Positions 18,044 through 31,763 of a stretch of DNA of 64,000 bases are shown one piece after another. The stretch comes from JAIPDZ01 sp034522175 (lineage in GTDB: Bacteria > Desulfobacterota > DSM-4660 > Desulfatiglandales > Desulfatiglandaceae): NCBI GenBank assembly GCA_034522175.1, contig JAXHLQ010000001.1:4464001-4528000 (forward strand), in the 5' to 3' direction. A model generated the notes under the pieces. It did not search any database. It was not told the origin of the DNA and saw only the letters and a list, made by a program, of their open reading frames with translations. Both the position numbers and the translations under genes were made by a program. Positions within the stretch are counted from its first letter, which is position 1. Every line of letters begins with the position of its first letter.

Positions 18044-19209
18044 AGACACATTCCTTTTTCTCCCGGCGCGTTTCGCTGTGCATCGCCTTGACCTTTCTGT
18101 TTCCGGTCTTTCGGGCCACGGTTGGGTATGGATCCAGAACACGCTTAGAAGCGAGGGAAGAAATTCAAAGAATTGAGACAAGGCTTTCCAGTGAAAAGGA
18201 GCGATTGAGAGCCTTTGGTCGGAGAGAAAAGGAACTCTTGAAGCAATTGTCCACCATGGAGAAGGAGGTGGCGGAAAAGCGTGCTGCCCTGGACGAACTC
18301 GAGGATAAGGCCCGTCTAAATGCGTCTGAGATGAAGCGGCTGAAAGCGGATCGTCGGCGATTGGAACAGAAGGCAACAGCGATCGAGAGCCGATTATCCC
18401 TTCGGCTGGTAGGGCTGTATAAATATGCTCGCAAAGGGTATTTAAAGGCCCTGGTGGATGTAAAGAACATCGTTGATTTCTGGCGAAGGGTTGAATACCT
18501 GGACCGGGTTATGAAAAAGGAACAAGAGATATTGCTCGAACTGGTGCATGAACGCCGCAGCCAGAAAACGGATATGGGAATGGTGACGACACGACTCAAT
18601 AAAATCGAACGGGAACTCAAGAGGGAAAATGCTCGGTTATCCATCCTGAATAGCGAATTGGAAAAGAAGGTTCTATGGCTTACCAATATCCACAGGGAAA
18701 AGGAGTTTTTGATGACCACGGTGCGTGATTTACAGCGTGCATCGAAAAATCTCAACCAGGCCCTTTCACATCTTGACGACCGCGAGCGACCTGAAACGAT
18801 TCCACATGGACGATTTGTGGATCAAGAGGGCCTGTTGCCGTTGCCCCTGAAGGGTAAAATGATCAGAGACGGGACCCGTGGCGGCGAGAGCAACGGCGGG
18901 CTTTATGACGGCGTCTTTATTGAAGGTCCGCCGGGTGCAGAGGTTAGGGTGGTATTTCCGGGACGGGTCGCATTTTCCGGAGCGGTGAAAGGGTATGGGG
19001 AGCTTATCATAGTGGATCATGGATCGAGGTTCTATACCGTGTCTGCGCATTTATCCAACCGGTCAAAATCCGAAGGGGATACGGTAAGAAAGGGTGACGT
19101 TCTTGGCACGGTTGGCCAAAAAGGGGCAACTATCCCCGGAAGGCTTTATTTTGAGGTCAGGAGGGGAGGGACACCCCTCGATCCTATGAAATGGTTGAAA
19201 GTTGACTGA
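18040..19209 (+). CDS. envC: EnvC-like murein hydrolase activator (degenerate LytM/M23 domain)
   Basis: Exported protein of 389 residues. After a short signal (LCIALTFLFPVF) a long coiled coil runs from about residue 40 to 240, rich in Lys, Glu and Arg (for example EEIQRIETRLSSEKERL). The C-terminal ~120 residues are a LytM fold (VVFPGRVAFSGAVKGYGELI, VDHGSRFYTVSAHLSN, GRLYFEVRRGGTPLDPMKWL). Active M23 enzymes have HxxxD and HxH plus LHFE; here the sites read EGPPGAEV, SAHL and LYFE, so zinc ligands are missing. That matches EnvC, which activates amidases rather than cutting murein. Directly coupled to ftsX. Confidence 0.9.
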   Translation: MKTHSFFSRRVSLCIALTFLFPVFRATVGYGSRTRLEAREEIQRIETRLSSEKERLRAFGRREKELLKQLSTMEKEVAEKRAALDELEDKARLNASEMKRLKADRRRLEQKATAIESRLSLRLVGLYKYARKGYLKALVDVKNIVDFWRRVEYLDRVMKKEQEILLELVHERRSQKTDMGMVTTRLNKIERELKRENARLSILNSELEKKVLWLTNIHREKEFLMTTVRDLQRASKNLNQALSHLDDRERPETIPHGRFVDQEGLLPLPLKGKMIRDGTRGGESNGGLYDGVFIEGPPGAEVRVVFPGRVAFSGAVKGYGELIIVDHGSRFYTVSAHLSNRSKSEGDTVRKGDVLGTVGQKGATIPGRLYFEVRRGGTPLDPMKWLKVD

Positions 19210-19374
19210 TCTATCGTATGATAGGGTGAGATTTAAAACGGGTTTTGTGTTTTTTGGGTTGAGCCCGATGGCCAAAGGGCTTATAATCTTAGGGTATTGA
19301 AGGCGTGGGCCGGATATTGAGATGTTATAAAGGAAACGTTAAGCCGAATATTAAACCCATTGAAGGAGTCTAAG

Positions 19375-20708
19375 ATGTCAATTCCCCGAAAACGTTCTCG
19401 GGTACATCTGATGCTGATATGCCTTTTGACAGGGGTGCTGCTGTCCCTGTTGAATGGTAAAGACGCCGATGTAAAGGCGGATACAGATGAGGTCTATGAG
19501 AATATCGATATATTCACTGAGGTGCTCAGACAGGTCGAAAAAAATTATGTGGAGCCTCAGGAACCCAAGGCACTCATCCAGGGGGCGATCAAAGGCATGG
19601 TAAGAAGCCTCGATCCTCATTCATCCTTTTTGACCAAGGAAGAACATGAGGAATTGATGGTGGAAACAAAGGGTGAATTCTCAGGGATCGGCATTGAGAT
19701 CACCATAAAGGATCGGATTTTGACGGTGGTATCCCCCATTGAGGGAACCCCCGCCGACAAGGCGGGAATGAAGGCCGGGGATAAGATTATCAAGGTGGAA
19801 GGGGAGTCCACACAGGATATGACCTTGCTGGATGCGGTTAAGCGGATTCGCGGACCCGAGGGGTCGGAGGTGAAATTGACCGTCATGCGTGAGGACGCCG
19901 AAAAACCGATCGAGTTCACGATTACGAGAGGCGTTATTCCCATAAAGAGCGTGAAACACTTTCTGCTTTCACCCGAAATCGGTTATGTGAGGATCGCCAA
20001 TTTCCAGAGCGATACGTCTAAGGATGTGTTTGCCGCGCTCGACGATCTGGAGAAGGAACGCCCGTTAGAGGGCCTCATCATCGATCTCAGAAACAATCCC
20101 GGTGGGCTGCTTTCCCAGGCGATTGAGGTATCGGATCTTTTTCTGGATTCAGGTGTTATCGTGTCCACAAAGGGGCGGGGTAACGGACACAATATCAGGG
20201 CCAACGCTCATAATGGCAACAAAAAAGCGGGCAATTATCCGATTGTGATTCTGGTGAATGGGGGAGTGCCAGTGCGGCTGAAATTGTTGCCGGTGCACTC
20301 AAGGACAACAAACGGGCGTTGGTTCTTGGGACACGAACCTTTGGGAAGGGGTCTGTGCAGACCATATTGCCCTTGTCGGACGGTTCAGGACTCCGCCTGA
20401 CCACGGCGAGGTACTACACGCCGAGCGGCAAATCCATTCAATCCAGCGGAATTACCCCGGACATCGAGATCCCATTTCAGGCGTTGGATAAAGACGATGA
20501 AAAACGCTCTCCGCGATTTATCAGAGAAGAGAATTTGAAAGGGCATATGGTGGATGAGGAGAATGCCAAAGACAAGACGGATGCTGAAGAAGGGTCTGAT
20601 AGCGACGAAAAGGCAAAACGGCTCCTTGAAAAGGACAACCAGGTGCGGCGGGCCGTGCATCTGTTGAAAAGCTGGGAGATATTTTCTGAGACCAAGATGG
20701 GATCTTGA
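19375..20708 (+). CDS. ctpA: C-terminal processing peptidase, S41 family (frameshifted)
   Basis: Exported serine protease of the CtpA/Prc family. N-terminal signal/anchor (VHLMLICLLTGVLLSLL), an N-terminal helical region (VEKNYVEPQEPKALIQGAIKGM), a PDZ domain (FSGIGIEITI to VKLTVMR) and the S41 core (YVRIANFQS, LIIDLRNNPGGLL). The frame from 19360 stops at 20400. The catalytic part continues from about 20265 in another frame: GGSASAAEIVAGAL with the catalytic Ser and TRTFGKGSVQ with the catalytic Lys. One G missing from the GGGGG run near 20261-20265 explains the break. Start at 19375 has GAAGGAG upstream. The C-terminal 60 residues are charged and probably flexible. Confidence 0.88.
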
Positions 20709-20758
20709 AGTGAAAATGATCTGGAGGAGGGGATGAGGTCCCAGGTAGGATAGCATCG

Positions 20759-21622
20759 ATGAAAAAGAAGGCGTCCCTCTTTTTGCTCCTCCTCCTGGTC
20801 ATATTGCTGGGGCTGGCTTTTTCTTTCAATGTTTATTACTTCCATTTCAAGACGTCGGCTCCGGTTTTGCCATCCCACAAGGAAAGGCCCTTCAAATCCG
20901 GGGAAAGGACCCGTAAAAAGGGAGAAAAGTCCGGGTCCGTTGAAACGAAACGCTCTAGGCCCAGGGTTGCCATCATTATCGATGATCTGGGGTATGACCC
21001 GCGATTGGCCGCTGCGTTTATGCGACTGGACCTGCCCCTGACCCTTTCCATCCTGCCCGGGACGCCTTTTGGGAGTGCAATCGGCCGCGAAGCCACGGAA
21101 AAGGGGTTGGAAGTGCTCCTGCATCAACCCATGGAGCCGGCAGATTATGCCGAAAAGGACCCCGGGCCAGCGGCCCTGTTCGTTTCCATGACGGAAGGCG
21201 ATATTATCCGGGTTCTAAATGAAAACCTGAACATGGTTCCAGGTGCTAAGGGCGTAAATAACCACATGGGCTCTCGTTTCACGAAAGACCCCGAAAAGAT
21301 GCGGGTCTTCATGACCGCGCTCAAGCACAGGGGGCTTTTCTTTATAGACAGCAAGACCACGAAGGATTCGGTGGCAATCGAGGAAGCGAAGCGCCTCGGG
21401 GTGAAATGCCAGTCACGGGATGTTTTCCTGGACAATGTTTTGGATCCGGTCGCCATGCAGCAACAGTTGAACCGGCTCTTGAGGATCGCAGAAAAGACCG
21501 GTTGTGCCATCGGAATCGGACATCCTTATGTAATCACCCTTGATATGTTAAGGCAAAACCGCGAAAGTCTCAAAAAGGGGGTCCATTTGGTCCCGGTTTC
21601 AACACTGGTTCGATATGATTAA
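20759..21622 (+). CDS. yibQ: Divergent polysaccharide deacetylase family protein (YibQ/DUF610)
   Basis: One N-terminal membrane helix (ASLFLLLLLVILLGLAFSF), a Lys/Arg-rich linker to about residue 70, then the divergent deacetylase domain. Family signatures are VAIIIDDLGYD, LTLSILPGTPFG, LEVLLHQPMEP, GVNNHMGSRFT, FFIDSKTT and IGIGHPYVITL. It sits in the usual place after envC and ctpA, a conserved gene order in proteobacteria. Probably acts in the periplasm on cell-wall glycans; the activity of this family is not well established. Starts at ATG 20759, 51 bases after ctpA. Confidence 0.9.
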   Translation: MKKKASLFLLLLLVILLGLAFSFNVYYFHFKTSAPVLPSHKERPFKSGERTRKKGEKSGSVETKRSRPRVAIIIDDLGYDPRLAAAFMRLDLPLTLSILPGTPFGSAIGREATEKGLEVLLHQPMEPADYAEKDPGPAALFVSMTEGDIIRVLNENLNMVPGAKGVNNHMGSRFTKDPEKMRVFMTALKHRGLFFIDSKTTKDSVAIEEAKRLGVKCQSRDVFLDNVLDPVAMQQQLNRLLRIAEKTGCAIGIGHPYVITLDMLRQNRESLKKGVHLVPVSTLVRYD

Positions 21623-21711
21623 AAAGGGTATAAAAACAAATATTTGTCGAATGACGGCACCGGTGGAAAGCGGATGGTCTCATTTTTTTCGTATTTTGGT
21701 AAAAAAATATG

Positions 21712-21740
21712 TTGACATCATTGGAATCGATAGATATAAA
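21712..21740 (+). promoter_or_regulatory. rRNA promoter P1 (sigma70-like)
   Basis: TTGACA (21712-21717), 17-base spacer, TATAAA (21735-21740), preceded by an A/T-rich stretch (TTTTTTTC and AAAAAAATAT) resembling an UP element. It lies 178 bases before the 16S start. Confidence 0.75.
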
Positions 21741-21790
21741 GATAGATTCTGTCAGGGCGAAAGAAACATGATCGCAGATCGAAATTTTGC

Positions 21791-21819
21791 TTGACTTTCG
21801 CTTTGGGGTGCCTTATCTT
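21791..21819 (+). promoter_or_regulatory. rRNA promoter P2 (sigma70-like)
   Basis: TTGACT (21791-21796), 17-base spacer, TATCTT (21814-21819). Tandem arrangement with P1 is typical of rrn operons. A boxA-like TTGTTCCTTGAAAACT follows at 21838-21853. Confidence 0.65.
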
Positions 21820-21917
21820 TAAAGCTCGGCATCGTGATTTGTTCCTTGAAAACTAAATAGTGATGTAGTGTAGGTCTCTGTTAGAAAAATATAGGGTCTA
21901 AAACCCTCTTTTAGGTT

Positions 21918-23494
<1,577 letters not shown>

Positions 23495-23674
23495 TCTCTT
23501 GGGATCGAAAGATTTCGAGAAATCCTATGGTCAATCCTACTACTACATTCACTATTTAGTCTTGAGGGAATAAATGGATTTTGGATTTTGGTCCCGCATG
23601 GCGGGATTGGATTTTGGAACAGGATGATAGAGGACAAATCCAAGATCCGCTGGACTGATTCCGAAATCGAGATT

Positions 23675-23753
<79 letters not shown>

Positions 23754-23835
23754 AAGGGATTGATGATTGGTGATTTTTGATTGACGATTCTTTTAGATCG
23801 GTCCTGGAAACATCAGTCGTAAATCGTCAATCTTC

Positions 23836-23911
23836 GGGGGTGTAGCTCAGTTGGGAGAGCACCTGCTTTGCACGCAGGAGGTCATCGGTTCGATCCCGTT
23901 CACCTCCACCA
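23836..23911 (+). tRNA. tRNA-Ala (TGC)
   Basis: Cloverleaf from GGGGGTG to CACCTCC-A-CCA with anticodon loop TTTGCAC (anticodon TGC) and encoded CCA. The T stem ATCGG/CCGTT has one mismatch. Second tRNA of the 16S-23S spacer. Confidence 0.95.
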
Positions 23912-23976
23912 AATAGAGATCATTTGGGGGTTGGGAATTCGGAAACAGAGAGAATTGACGACCTCTTGGATTTGGG

Positions 23977-24021
23977 CAGGAGGTCACGACGCCATTGGCG
24001 TGGTCCCGTTCACCTCCACCA
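23977..24021 (+). repeat. tRNA-Ala 3'-half remnant in the rRNA spacer
   Basis: GCAGGAGGTCA followed, after an inserted palindrome (ACGCCATTGGCGT, 23989-24001), by GGTCCCGTTCACCTCCACCA. This repeats the 3' half and CCA tail of the neighbouring tRNA-Ala, ending exactly 110 bases after it. No anticodon arm, so not a functional tRNA. Confidence 0.6.
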
Positions 24022-24041
24022 GCTCTTTGGAAATGTGGAGA

Positions 24042-24133
24042 GGGAGGATCTGCAGAATGGGCGAGCATCCCGCATTACATGCGGGAAGGTCATCGCGCCG
24101 AAGGTCCCGCCATGGCGGGATTCACCTCCACCA
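24042..24133 (+). repeat. Degenerate tRNA-like copy in the rRNA spacer
   Basis: GGGAGGAT...GGGCGAGCA, then an anticodon-arm-like hairpin TCCCGC-ATTACAT-GCGGGA (loop triplet TAC), then AGGTCATCG, a second palindrome TCCCGCCATGGCGGGA, and the tail TTCACCTCCACCA. It ends 112 bases after the previous remnant. The D arm cannot pair (CTGC against GAGC), so I call it a pseudo-tRNA. Confidence 0.5.
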
Positions 24134-24217
24134 GATGAAGCTGAAAGGTTAAAGCTGAAAGCTCAAAGGAGCTGAAAAACTTTGAGCTTTCGCCTTTGAG
24201 CTTTGAGCTCAAAACAT

Positions 24218-24233
24218 TGTTCTTTGACAACTG
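24218..24233 (+). promoter_or_regulatory. boxA-like antitermination element before 23S
   Basis: TGTTCTTTGACAACTG, 70 bases before the 23S start, closely resembles the boxA of rRNA leaders and spacers that loads Nus factors. Confidence 0.5.
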
Positions 24234-24301
24234 AATACAGAGTACAGCGATTTCAAAGGCGCCTTTAGTAGTATTGTGGCAGTATAAATGGAAAAGTTTT
24301 A

Positions 24302-27352
<3,051 letters not shown>

Positions 27353-27417
27353 AAAACTATTCTATTTATCTATTTATGCCCTTTGTTCCTGTACTCTGTA
27401 TTTTCGGTTTAACAGTT

Positions 27418-27535
<118 letters not shown>

Positions 27536-27542
27536 ATTAATT

Positions 27543-27578
27543 AAGGCCCCTCGATTTTTCGAGGGGCCTTTTTTTTGC
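27543..27578 (+). terminator. Rho-independent terminator of the rRNA operon
   Basis: Stem AAGGCCCCTCG / CGAGGGGCCTT with a short T loop, followed by eight more T. Confidence 0.93.
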
Positions 27579-27701
27579 TCCTTTACGGCCACTTCTTACG
27601 CTTGAAGCCAATCAGCATCAGGACGCCCAGTATGAAGATAACCATCCATCAAGTGCTTCAAGGGATAAGAACCCGCCGGGGTGGACTTCGTAACGTCTCA
27701 G

Positions 27702-28043
27702 CTACCGGTCGCCGATCTCCTGTTGAGCGCATTTAACAAGGTGTTCCGCCGCCCAGGCATTGAGACTTTTACGTGACAATTGAGCGGCCAATGCCACCGT
27801 CCGATGTCCTTCCGGCGGTAGGCGGAGGACAAATCGGCCTGAGTACGGCTTTTCAGGTTCTTCCCCAAGCTCTTCGCAAAAAGAAAGATATGTCTCTACA
27901 GATGTTTGAAATTCCTGTTCTAATTGTCTGGCATTCTCAGATTGGAATGTAATCTTGTCGCGCGTGTTAATGACGCTTCCGTAAAAGACTTTCGCCTCAC
28001 GGTCAAATTCAACCGTCGCAATATATCCCTTATAGGATAACAT
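27702..28043 (-). CDS. hicB: HicB-family antitoxin
   Basis: Antitoxin of 113 residues. The N-terminal HicB fold is seen as YKGYIATVEFDREAKVFYGSV and similar, and the C-terminal ribbon-helix-helix-like part as GHRTVALAAQLSRKSLNAWAAEHL, which would bind the operon promoter. It starts 2 bases after the hicA stop on the same strand. Gene order toxin then antitoxin is usual for hicAB. Confidence 0.88.
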   Translation of the reverse strand: MLSYKGYIATVEFDREAKVFYGSVINTRDKITFQSENARQLEQEFQTSVETYLSFCEELGEEPEKPYSGRFVLRLPPEGHRTVALAAQLSRKSLNAWAAEHLVKCAQQEIGDR

Positions 28044-28045
28044 CG

Positions 28046-28318
28046 TTATTCCCTCCCTTCTGGAAAAATCCCTGCATTCTTCAGAAATTCACGAAGATCC
28101 TCAATCGCACCCTTCACGGTCTCCTTATGCGGATGAGGAGCATGAAATACGGCTCGCTGTGAACCGAGTTTGATGCACACCCGAGAGCCCTCACGCTGGA
28201 CCATCTGGGCTCCGCATGCTCTAAACAATGTGAGGATATCCGTCCAGGCGATATCTGCCCGTGTTGGCTTTTCATAAATTTTTTCGATTGTTTTTCTCTG
28301 CCTTTTGTTGAGCTTCAT
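28046..28318 (-). CDS. hicA: HicA-family toxin (mRNA interferase)
   Basis: Small RNA-cleaving toxin of 90 residues. The double-stranded-RNA-binding-like HicA fold is recognisable from DILTLFRACGAQMVQREGSRVCIKL followed by the His-containing AVFHAPHPHKE, which carries the catalytic His. The N-terminal KLNKRQRKTIEKIYEKP is longer than in minimal HicA. First gene of the hicAB pair. Confidence 0.85.
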   Translation of the reverse strand: MKLNKRQRKTIEKIYEKPTRADIAWTDILTLFRACGAQMVQREGSRVCIKLGSQRAVFHAPHPHKETVKGAIEDLREFLKNAGIFPEGRE

Positions 28319-28383
28319 AGCATTTGTTTTCTTAACGGCGGCTCTACGGTGATCATTTCATGCATGGGTTTAGTATCATGCTG

Positions 28384-28790
28384 TTATACTATGTTGTCAA
28401 GGAATCTTTGCCGGAGGCATCCTGTTGGAGGATTGGCGTTTCCCTTAGGGGGTTCAGAGGTTGAGATCTTTTCAGACTGCAAATGCGGGATGTTGTAGGC
28501 CAGAGACTCGGCTGAGAAGCTAATCCTTGCCCGGTCTCCATAATCACGCCGCCAGCACTTCTCAATGAAGTCAGACAGCTCCCGGTAAAGACAACCCGGA
28601 GTCGCATAGTGAGACCACACTGAGATCCTTCAAGCTGAAGTCGACCTCGAAGGGTTCCTCTCCAATACCAGATACGCTGGTCAGCATTCCATGGCAGGGC
28701 CATGCATGCGTCTTTCACCCACCGGCCACAGCGTTCCGGCTCCCTCTTTGCATCGAGGGGCGCGTCACCCCCTGCCAGCAGTGCGATTTT
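28384..28790 (-). pseudogene. Possible broken coding remnant of unknown type
   Basis: The 540-base gap between hicA and the ATPase contains two overlapping minus-strand frames. One reads CGRWVKDACMALPWNADQRIWYWRG, the other SHYATPGCLYRELSDFIEKCWRR. Joined at about 28620 they would make one stretch of around 130 residues with coding-like composition. I do not recognise a family, and neither frame has a clear start. It could be a relic of an accessory gene or chance. Confidence 0.3.
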
Positions 28791-28795
28791 TTTGA

Positions 28796-28852
28796 CAATA
28801 TAAGGCTCTAATCGACTATTGTCTTGACAATATTCGATTAGAGCCTTATAAA
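28796..28852 (+). promoter_or_regulatory. Palindromic operator overlapping a consensus promoter
   Basis: A 16-bp inverted repeat ATAAGGCTCTAATCGA / TCGATTAGAGCCTTAT surrounds an inner ATTGTC-TTGACAAT palindrome. Within it lies TTGACA (28824-28829), a 17-base spacer and TATAAA (28847-28852). The downstream ATPase ATG (28859) falls near the expected transcription start. Confidence 0.75.
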
Positions 28853-28858
28853 GTCGGA

Positions 28859-30079
28859 ATGGAGATGAAAAGGATTCCATATGAGCAGATCTGGGAACGG
28901 CTTTCCCCCCATAAGCAAATGGTCTTTATCGCTGGTCCCCGGCAGGCGGGGAAAACCGTTTTCACAAAGATGTTAGCCAAGAAAGTCCCCAACTCCCTTT
29001 ATTTCAACTGGGATATCCTTGACGAAAAGCGAAAGCTGATCGAAAACCCGTCGTTTTATGAAGAAGTGCATCGAAAAGACAGTTCGCTGCCGCTGATCAT
29101 ATTTGATGAGCTGCACAAATATTCTGCCTGGAAGAATTACCTGAAGAGTGTATACGACCGCGATAAAGGCAACTACAAATTTATCGTATCCGGCAGCGGA
29201 CGGCTGGATATGTATCAAAAAAGGGGGGATTCATTAGCTGGTAGATACCTTATGTTTTATCTCTGGCCCTTTACCTTGGCAGAACTTGCAGCAGGCCGGA
29301 TCGCATTTGAAAAATTCATGTCTAATCCGATTGAGATTCATCCCGCCCCCGGTGCCGCGCAAACCATATGGCAGAGGTTAGAGCAGTGCACTGGGTTTCC
29401 AGATCCCTACCTTGATGGAACCGTTGAATTTTACCGAATCTGGTCGAATACCTATCGAAAGCAGCTGTTGCGGGAAGACATTCGTGATCTCACTTCTGTT
29501 CGCAACATTGAAGATATGGAAATACTTTTTTCTCTGCTGCCCTCCAGAGTCGGCAGTCCGCTTTCCATGGCCGCTCTTTCAAGAGATATCGGCGTGTCCT
29601 TTGACAGTGTCCGAAAATGGATCGATCTGTTTGAAGGCTTTTTCATGGTTTTCAGAATCGCTCCGTGGGCGCGAAAAATATCAAGGGCCATCACCAAGGA
29701 GAAAAAACTTTACCTCTTCGACTACGCCGGGGTTGACTCTCCCTCTGGCAGATTCGAAAATATGGTTGCTCTGGAGCTTTTTCGGGCAGTTTCAAACTGG
29801 AACGATCTGGGTCTCGGCCACTTTTCGCTCCACTATTTGAGGAATAAGGAGAAAGAGGAAGTTGACTTCCTGATTGCCGGGAATCATAAACCCCTACTCC
29901 TGATTGAAACCAAACTGGCCGATGATGATGCCGACAGGGGCCTGCGAAAATTCCAGAAGACGCTCCATGTTCCAGGACTTCAACTTGTCAACAGGCCTGG
30001 TATCTGCAAACTTGTCTCCAACAACAATTCGAAAATATTGATTATCAGTGCAGATCACTGGCTGGCATCGCTGCCGTGA
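28859..30079 (+). CDS. AAA-type ATPase with DUF4143 domain
   Basis: Walker A GPRQAGKT (about residues 26-33), Walker B LIIFDELHK (about 81-89), sensor GSGRLDMYQK. The C-terminal half has the DUF4143 layout, including VDFLIAGNHKPLLLIETK, which resembles a nuclease-like core (D...E-x-K). Length 406 is normal. Such ATPases are widespread in bacteria and mobile regions; their role is unclear. Start 28859 would make an almost leaderless transcript from the promoter above; ATG 28865 is an alternative. Single gene in an accessory patch. Confidence 0.85.
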   Translation: MEMKRIPYEQIWERLSPHKQMVFIAGPRQAGKTVFTKMLAKKVPNSLYFNWDILDEKRKLIENPSFYEEVHRKDSSLPLIIFDELHKYSAWKNYLKSVYDRDKGNYKFIVSGSGRLDMYQKRGDSLAGRYLMFYLWPFTLAELAAGRIAFEKFMSNPIEIHPAPGAAQTIWQRLEQCTGFPDPYLDGTVEFYRIWSNTYRKQLLREDIRDLTSVRNIEDMEILFSLLPSRVGSPLSMAALSRDIGVSFDSVRKWIDLFEGFFMVFRIAPWARKISRAITKEKKLYLFDYAGVDSPSGRFENMVALELFRAVSNWNDLGLGHFSLHYLRNKEKEEVDFLIAGNHKPLLLIETKLADDDADRGLRKFQKTLHVPGLQLVNRPGICKLVSNNNSKILIISADHWLASLP

Positions 30080-30335
30080 TGAACTATGGGGTCACCCAAG
30101 TAATCCTCGATCCATCCTCTATGGCTAGCTTATCAGCTGGTCGCAGGATTCTGCCCCAAACAAGCGTTGGAGCCTCTCATAGTCTATTAAAAAGGTCTTT
30201 CTTTTTTGCTCGCTTGACTTACTGGCATAGAAGACGCTAAAAGTGAAGTGGAGTAGCGGTCCAGAAGTTCGAGGGCGGTAAGATTTCATGATGTGGAGGG
30301 CAGAACGCATCTAATCCGATGCGAGATGAAGAGGA

Positions 30336-31238
30336 ATGCCCAGGTTTGCAGACCATAGAGAGGTTTCTGATCCGGCAGTTGAAGATGACAAGACATCCCT
30401 ATGCCCAGGAAGGTTCCATGAAGCCTGCCCTTATGAGAACTTGTATGTATATGTTTTAAACGGTGTTTTGGCGGTGTCCCATGAATGTGAATGGGGTGAG
30501 ACGTTCATGGGAAATTGGGTGGAAGATGACACCTCCTTTCTCTTTTTCTCAGCCCCTGCGGAAAATGAGATTGAGGGTGTCTTGAAGGCTGTTGACGGCC
30601 TTAAGTTGTTTGAAAAACACGTATTTCCCTATGAAGTATGGCAGGGGGGGTCCGTTGAACCGGTATGGGTGGATGATTGTGTGATTGTGCCCCCATGGGT
30701 GTGTATGACGCCCCCTGAATCAGTGATAAAAATCATGATCGATCCGGGGGTGGTTTTTGGCAACTGTCTCCATCCCACGACCCGGGATTGTCTGCGTGCT
30801 TTGTCGATCTGTGCATCCCGATCCGAGCTGAACCGGGTGATTGATTTGGGGACGGGAACAGGGGTTCTGGCAATAGCGGCGGCTTTGTTGGGAGCTGACA
30901 AAGTTTTGGGGATCGATTTGAACCCCCTCTGCGTACGGACTGCCCAAAAAAATGTTGAACTCAATGAACTGACCAATATCCGGATGGTGGCGGGAGATGC
31001 GCAACAGTTTGCTCTGGAGCCTGTTGAGTTGTTGGTGGCCAATATTCACCATGGCGTTATCATGGATATCTTAGACCGAAACCTATTCCCGGCCAAAATG
31101 CGGGTGATTCTCTCAGGCCTTATGAGAACGCAGGCCAGGGAAGTCAAGGCAAGGTTGGTGAACGCAGGCTTCAACCTGGTCCGTGAATGGGACAATCAAA
31201 TGATCTGGTATACGCTTTTGGCGGAGAGGAGAGTGTGA
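30336..31238 (+). CDS. prmA: PrmA-like ribosomal protein L11 methyltransferase
   Basis: SAM-dependent methyltransferase of 300 residues. The SAM-binding motif is DLGTGTGVLAIAAALLGA, followed by the acidic GIDLNP loop, and VANIHH stands at the family's V-A-N position. Upstream, IDPGVVFGNCLHPTTRDCLRAL corresponds to the PrmA family's IDPGxAFGTGxHxTT motif but with changes (GTG to NCL), so the substrate may differ from L11. The N-terminus is variable and the start is not firmly fixed. It begins 255 bases after the ATPase; no gene seen in that gap. Followed closely by a thioesterase. Confidence 0.75.
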   Translation: MPRFADHREVSDPAVEDDKTSLCPGRFHEACPYENLYVYVLNGVLAVSHECEWGETFMGNWVEDDTSFLFFSAPAENEIEGVLKAVDGLKLFEKHVFPYEVWQGGSVEPVWVDDCVIVPPWVCMTPPESVIKIMIDPGVVFGNCLHPTTRDCLRALSICASRSELNRVIDLGTGTGVLAIAAALLGADKVLGIDLNPLCVRTAQKNVELNELTNIRMVAGDAQQFALEPVELLVANIHHGVIMDILDRNLFPAKMRVILSGLMRTQAREVKARLVNAGFNLVREWDNQMIWYTLLAERRV

Positions 31239-31247
31239 AAAAGGTTC

Positions 31248-31742
31248 ATGTCGAATGAAGAAATGAGGATGCCCATCGAGAAACTGCAGGGCTATAACTG
31301 TTTTGCCTGTGGCACGAATAACCCCATCGGGTTAAATTTGGAATTCTATAGAGTGGGTGATGCCGTGTGTGCCGATTTTACGCCCGGGAGGAATCACGAG
31401 GGGTGGGAGAATATGATCCATGGCGGCATCGTCTCCACGCTCTTAGATGAGGTCATGTCGTGGACGGTGATTACGCTGAAAAAGACATTTCTCGTGACGA
31501 GGAAGATGGATTTCAAATACATCAATCCTGTTTTTGTTGACACACATTTGACCATCACGGGACGAATCCTTGAAGAAGCCGCTCCGCCCAAGATTACCGC
31601 GAGGGGGGAGATCAGAAACAGTGAAAACAGACTCCTTGTCAGGGGGAAGGGGGAGTTTGTGATGATGGCCCCGGAAAAGCTTTCCGGGGTTCCCGAGGGT
31701 CTGAAGCGGGATATGCTCGATTTGTTTAATACGTTAAGATAA
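31248..31742 (+). CDS. PaaI-type hotdog thioesterase
   Basis: Single hotdog domain of 164 residues. The NMIHGGIVSTLLDEVMSW segment is the family's central helix with the acidic catalytic residue, preceded by CFACGTNNPIGLNLEF, a common N-terminal motif of this group. KMDFKYINPVF and GRILEEAAPPKITARGEI complete the sheet. Likely hydrolyses acyl-CoA or aryl-CoA thioesters. It lies 9 bases after the methyltransferase and 21 bases before the DUF362 gene, so cotranscription is likely. Confidence 0.85.
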   Translation: MSNEEMRMPIEKLQGYNCFACGTNNPIGLNLEFYRVGDAVCADFTPGRNHEGWENMIHGGIVSTLLDEVMSWTVITLKKTFLVTRKMDFKYINPVFVDTHLTITGRILEEAAPPKITARGEIRNSENRLLVRGKGEFVMMAPEKLSGVPEGLKRDMLDLFNTLR

Positions 31743-31763
31743 GAGAGGAGGTATCAATACCCT

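Noticed and set aside
24042..24133. Functional tRNA-Val (TAC)
   Set aside because: The D arm does not pair and the T-arm region is replaced by a longer palindrome; at best a pseudo-tRNA.
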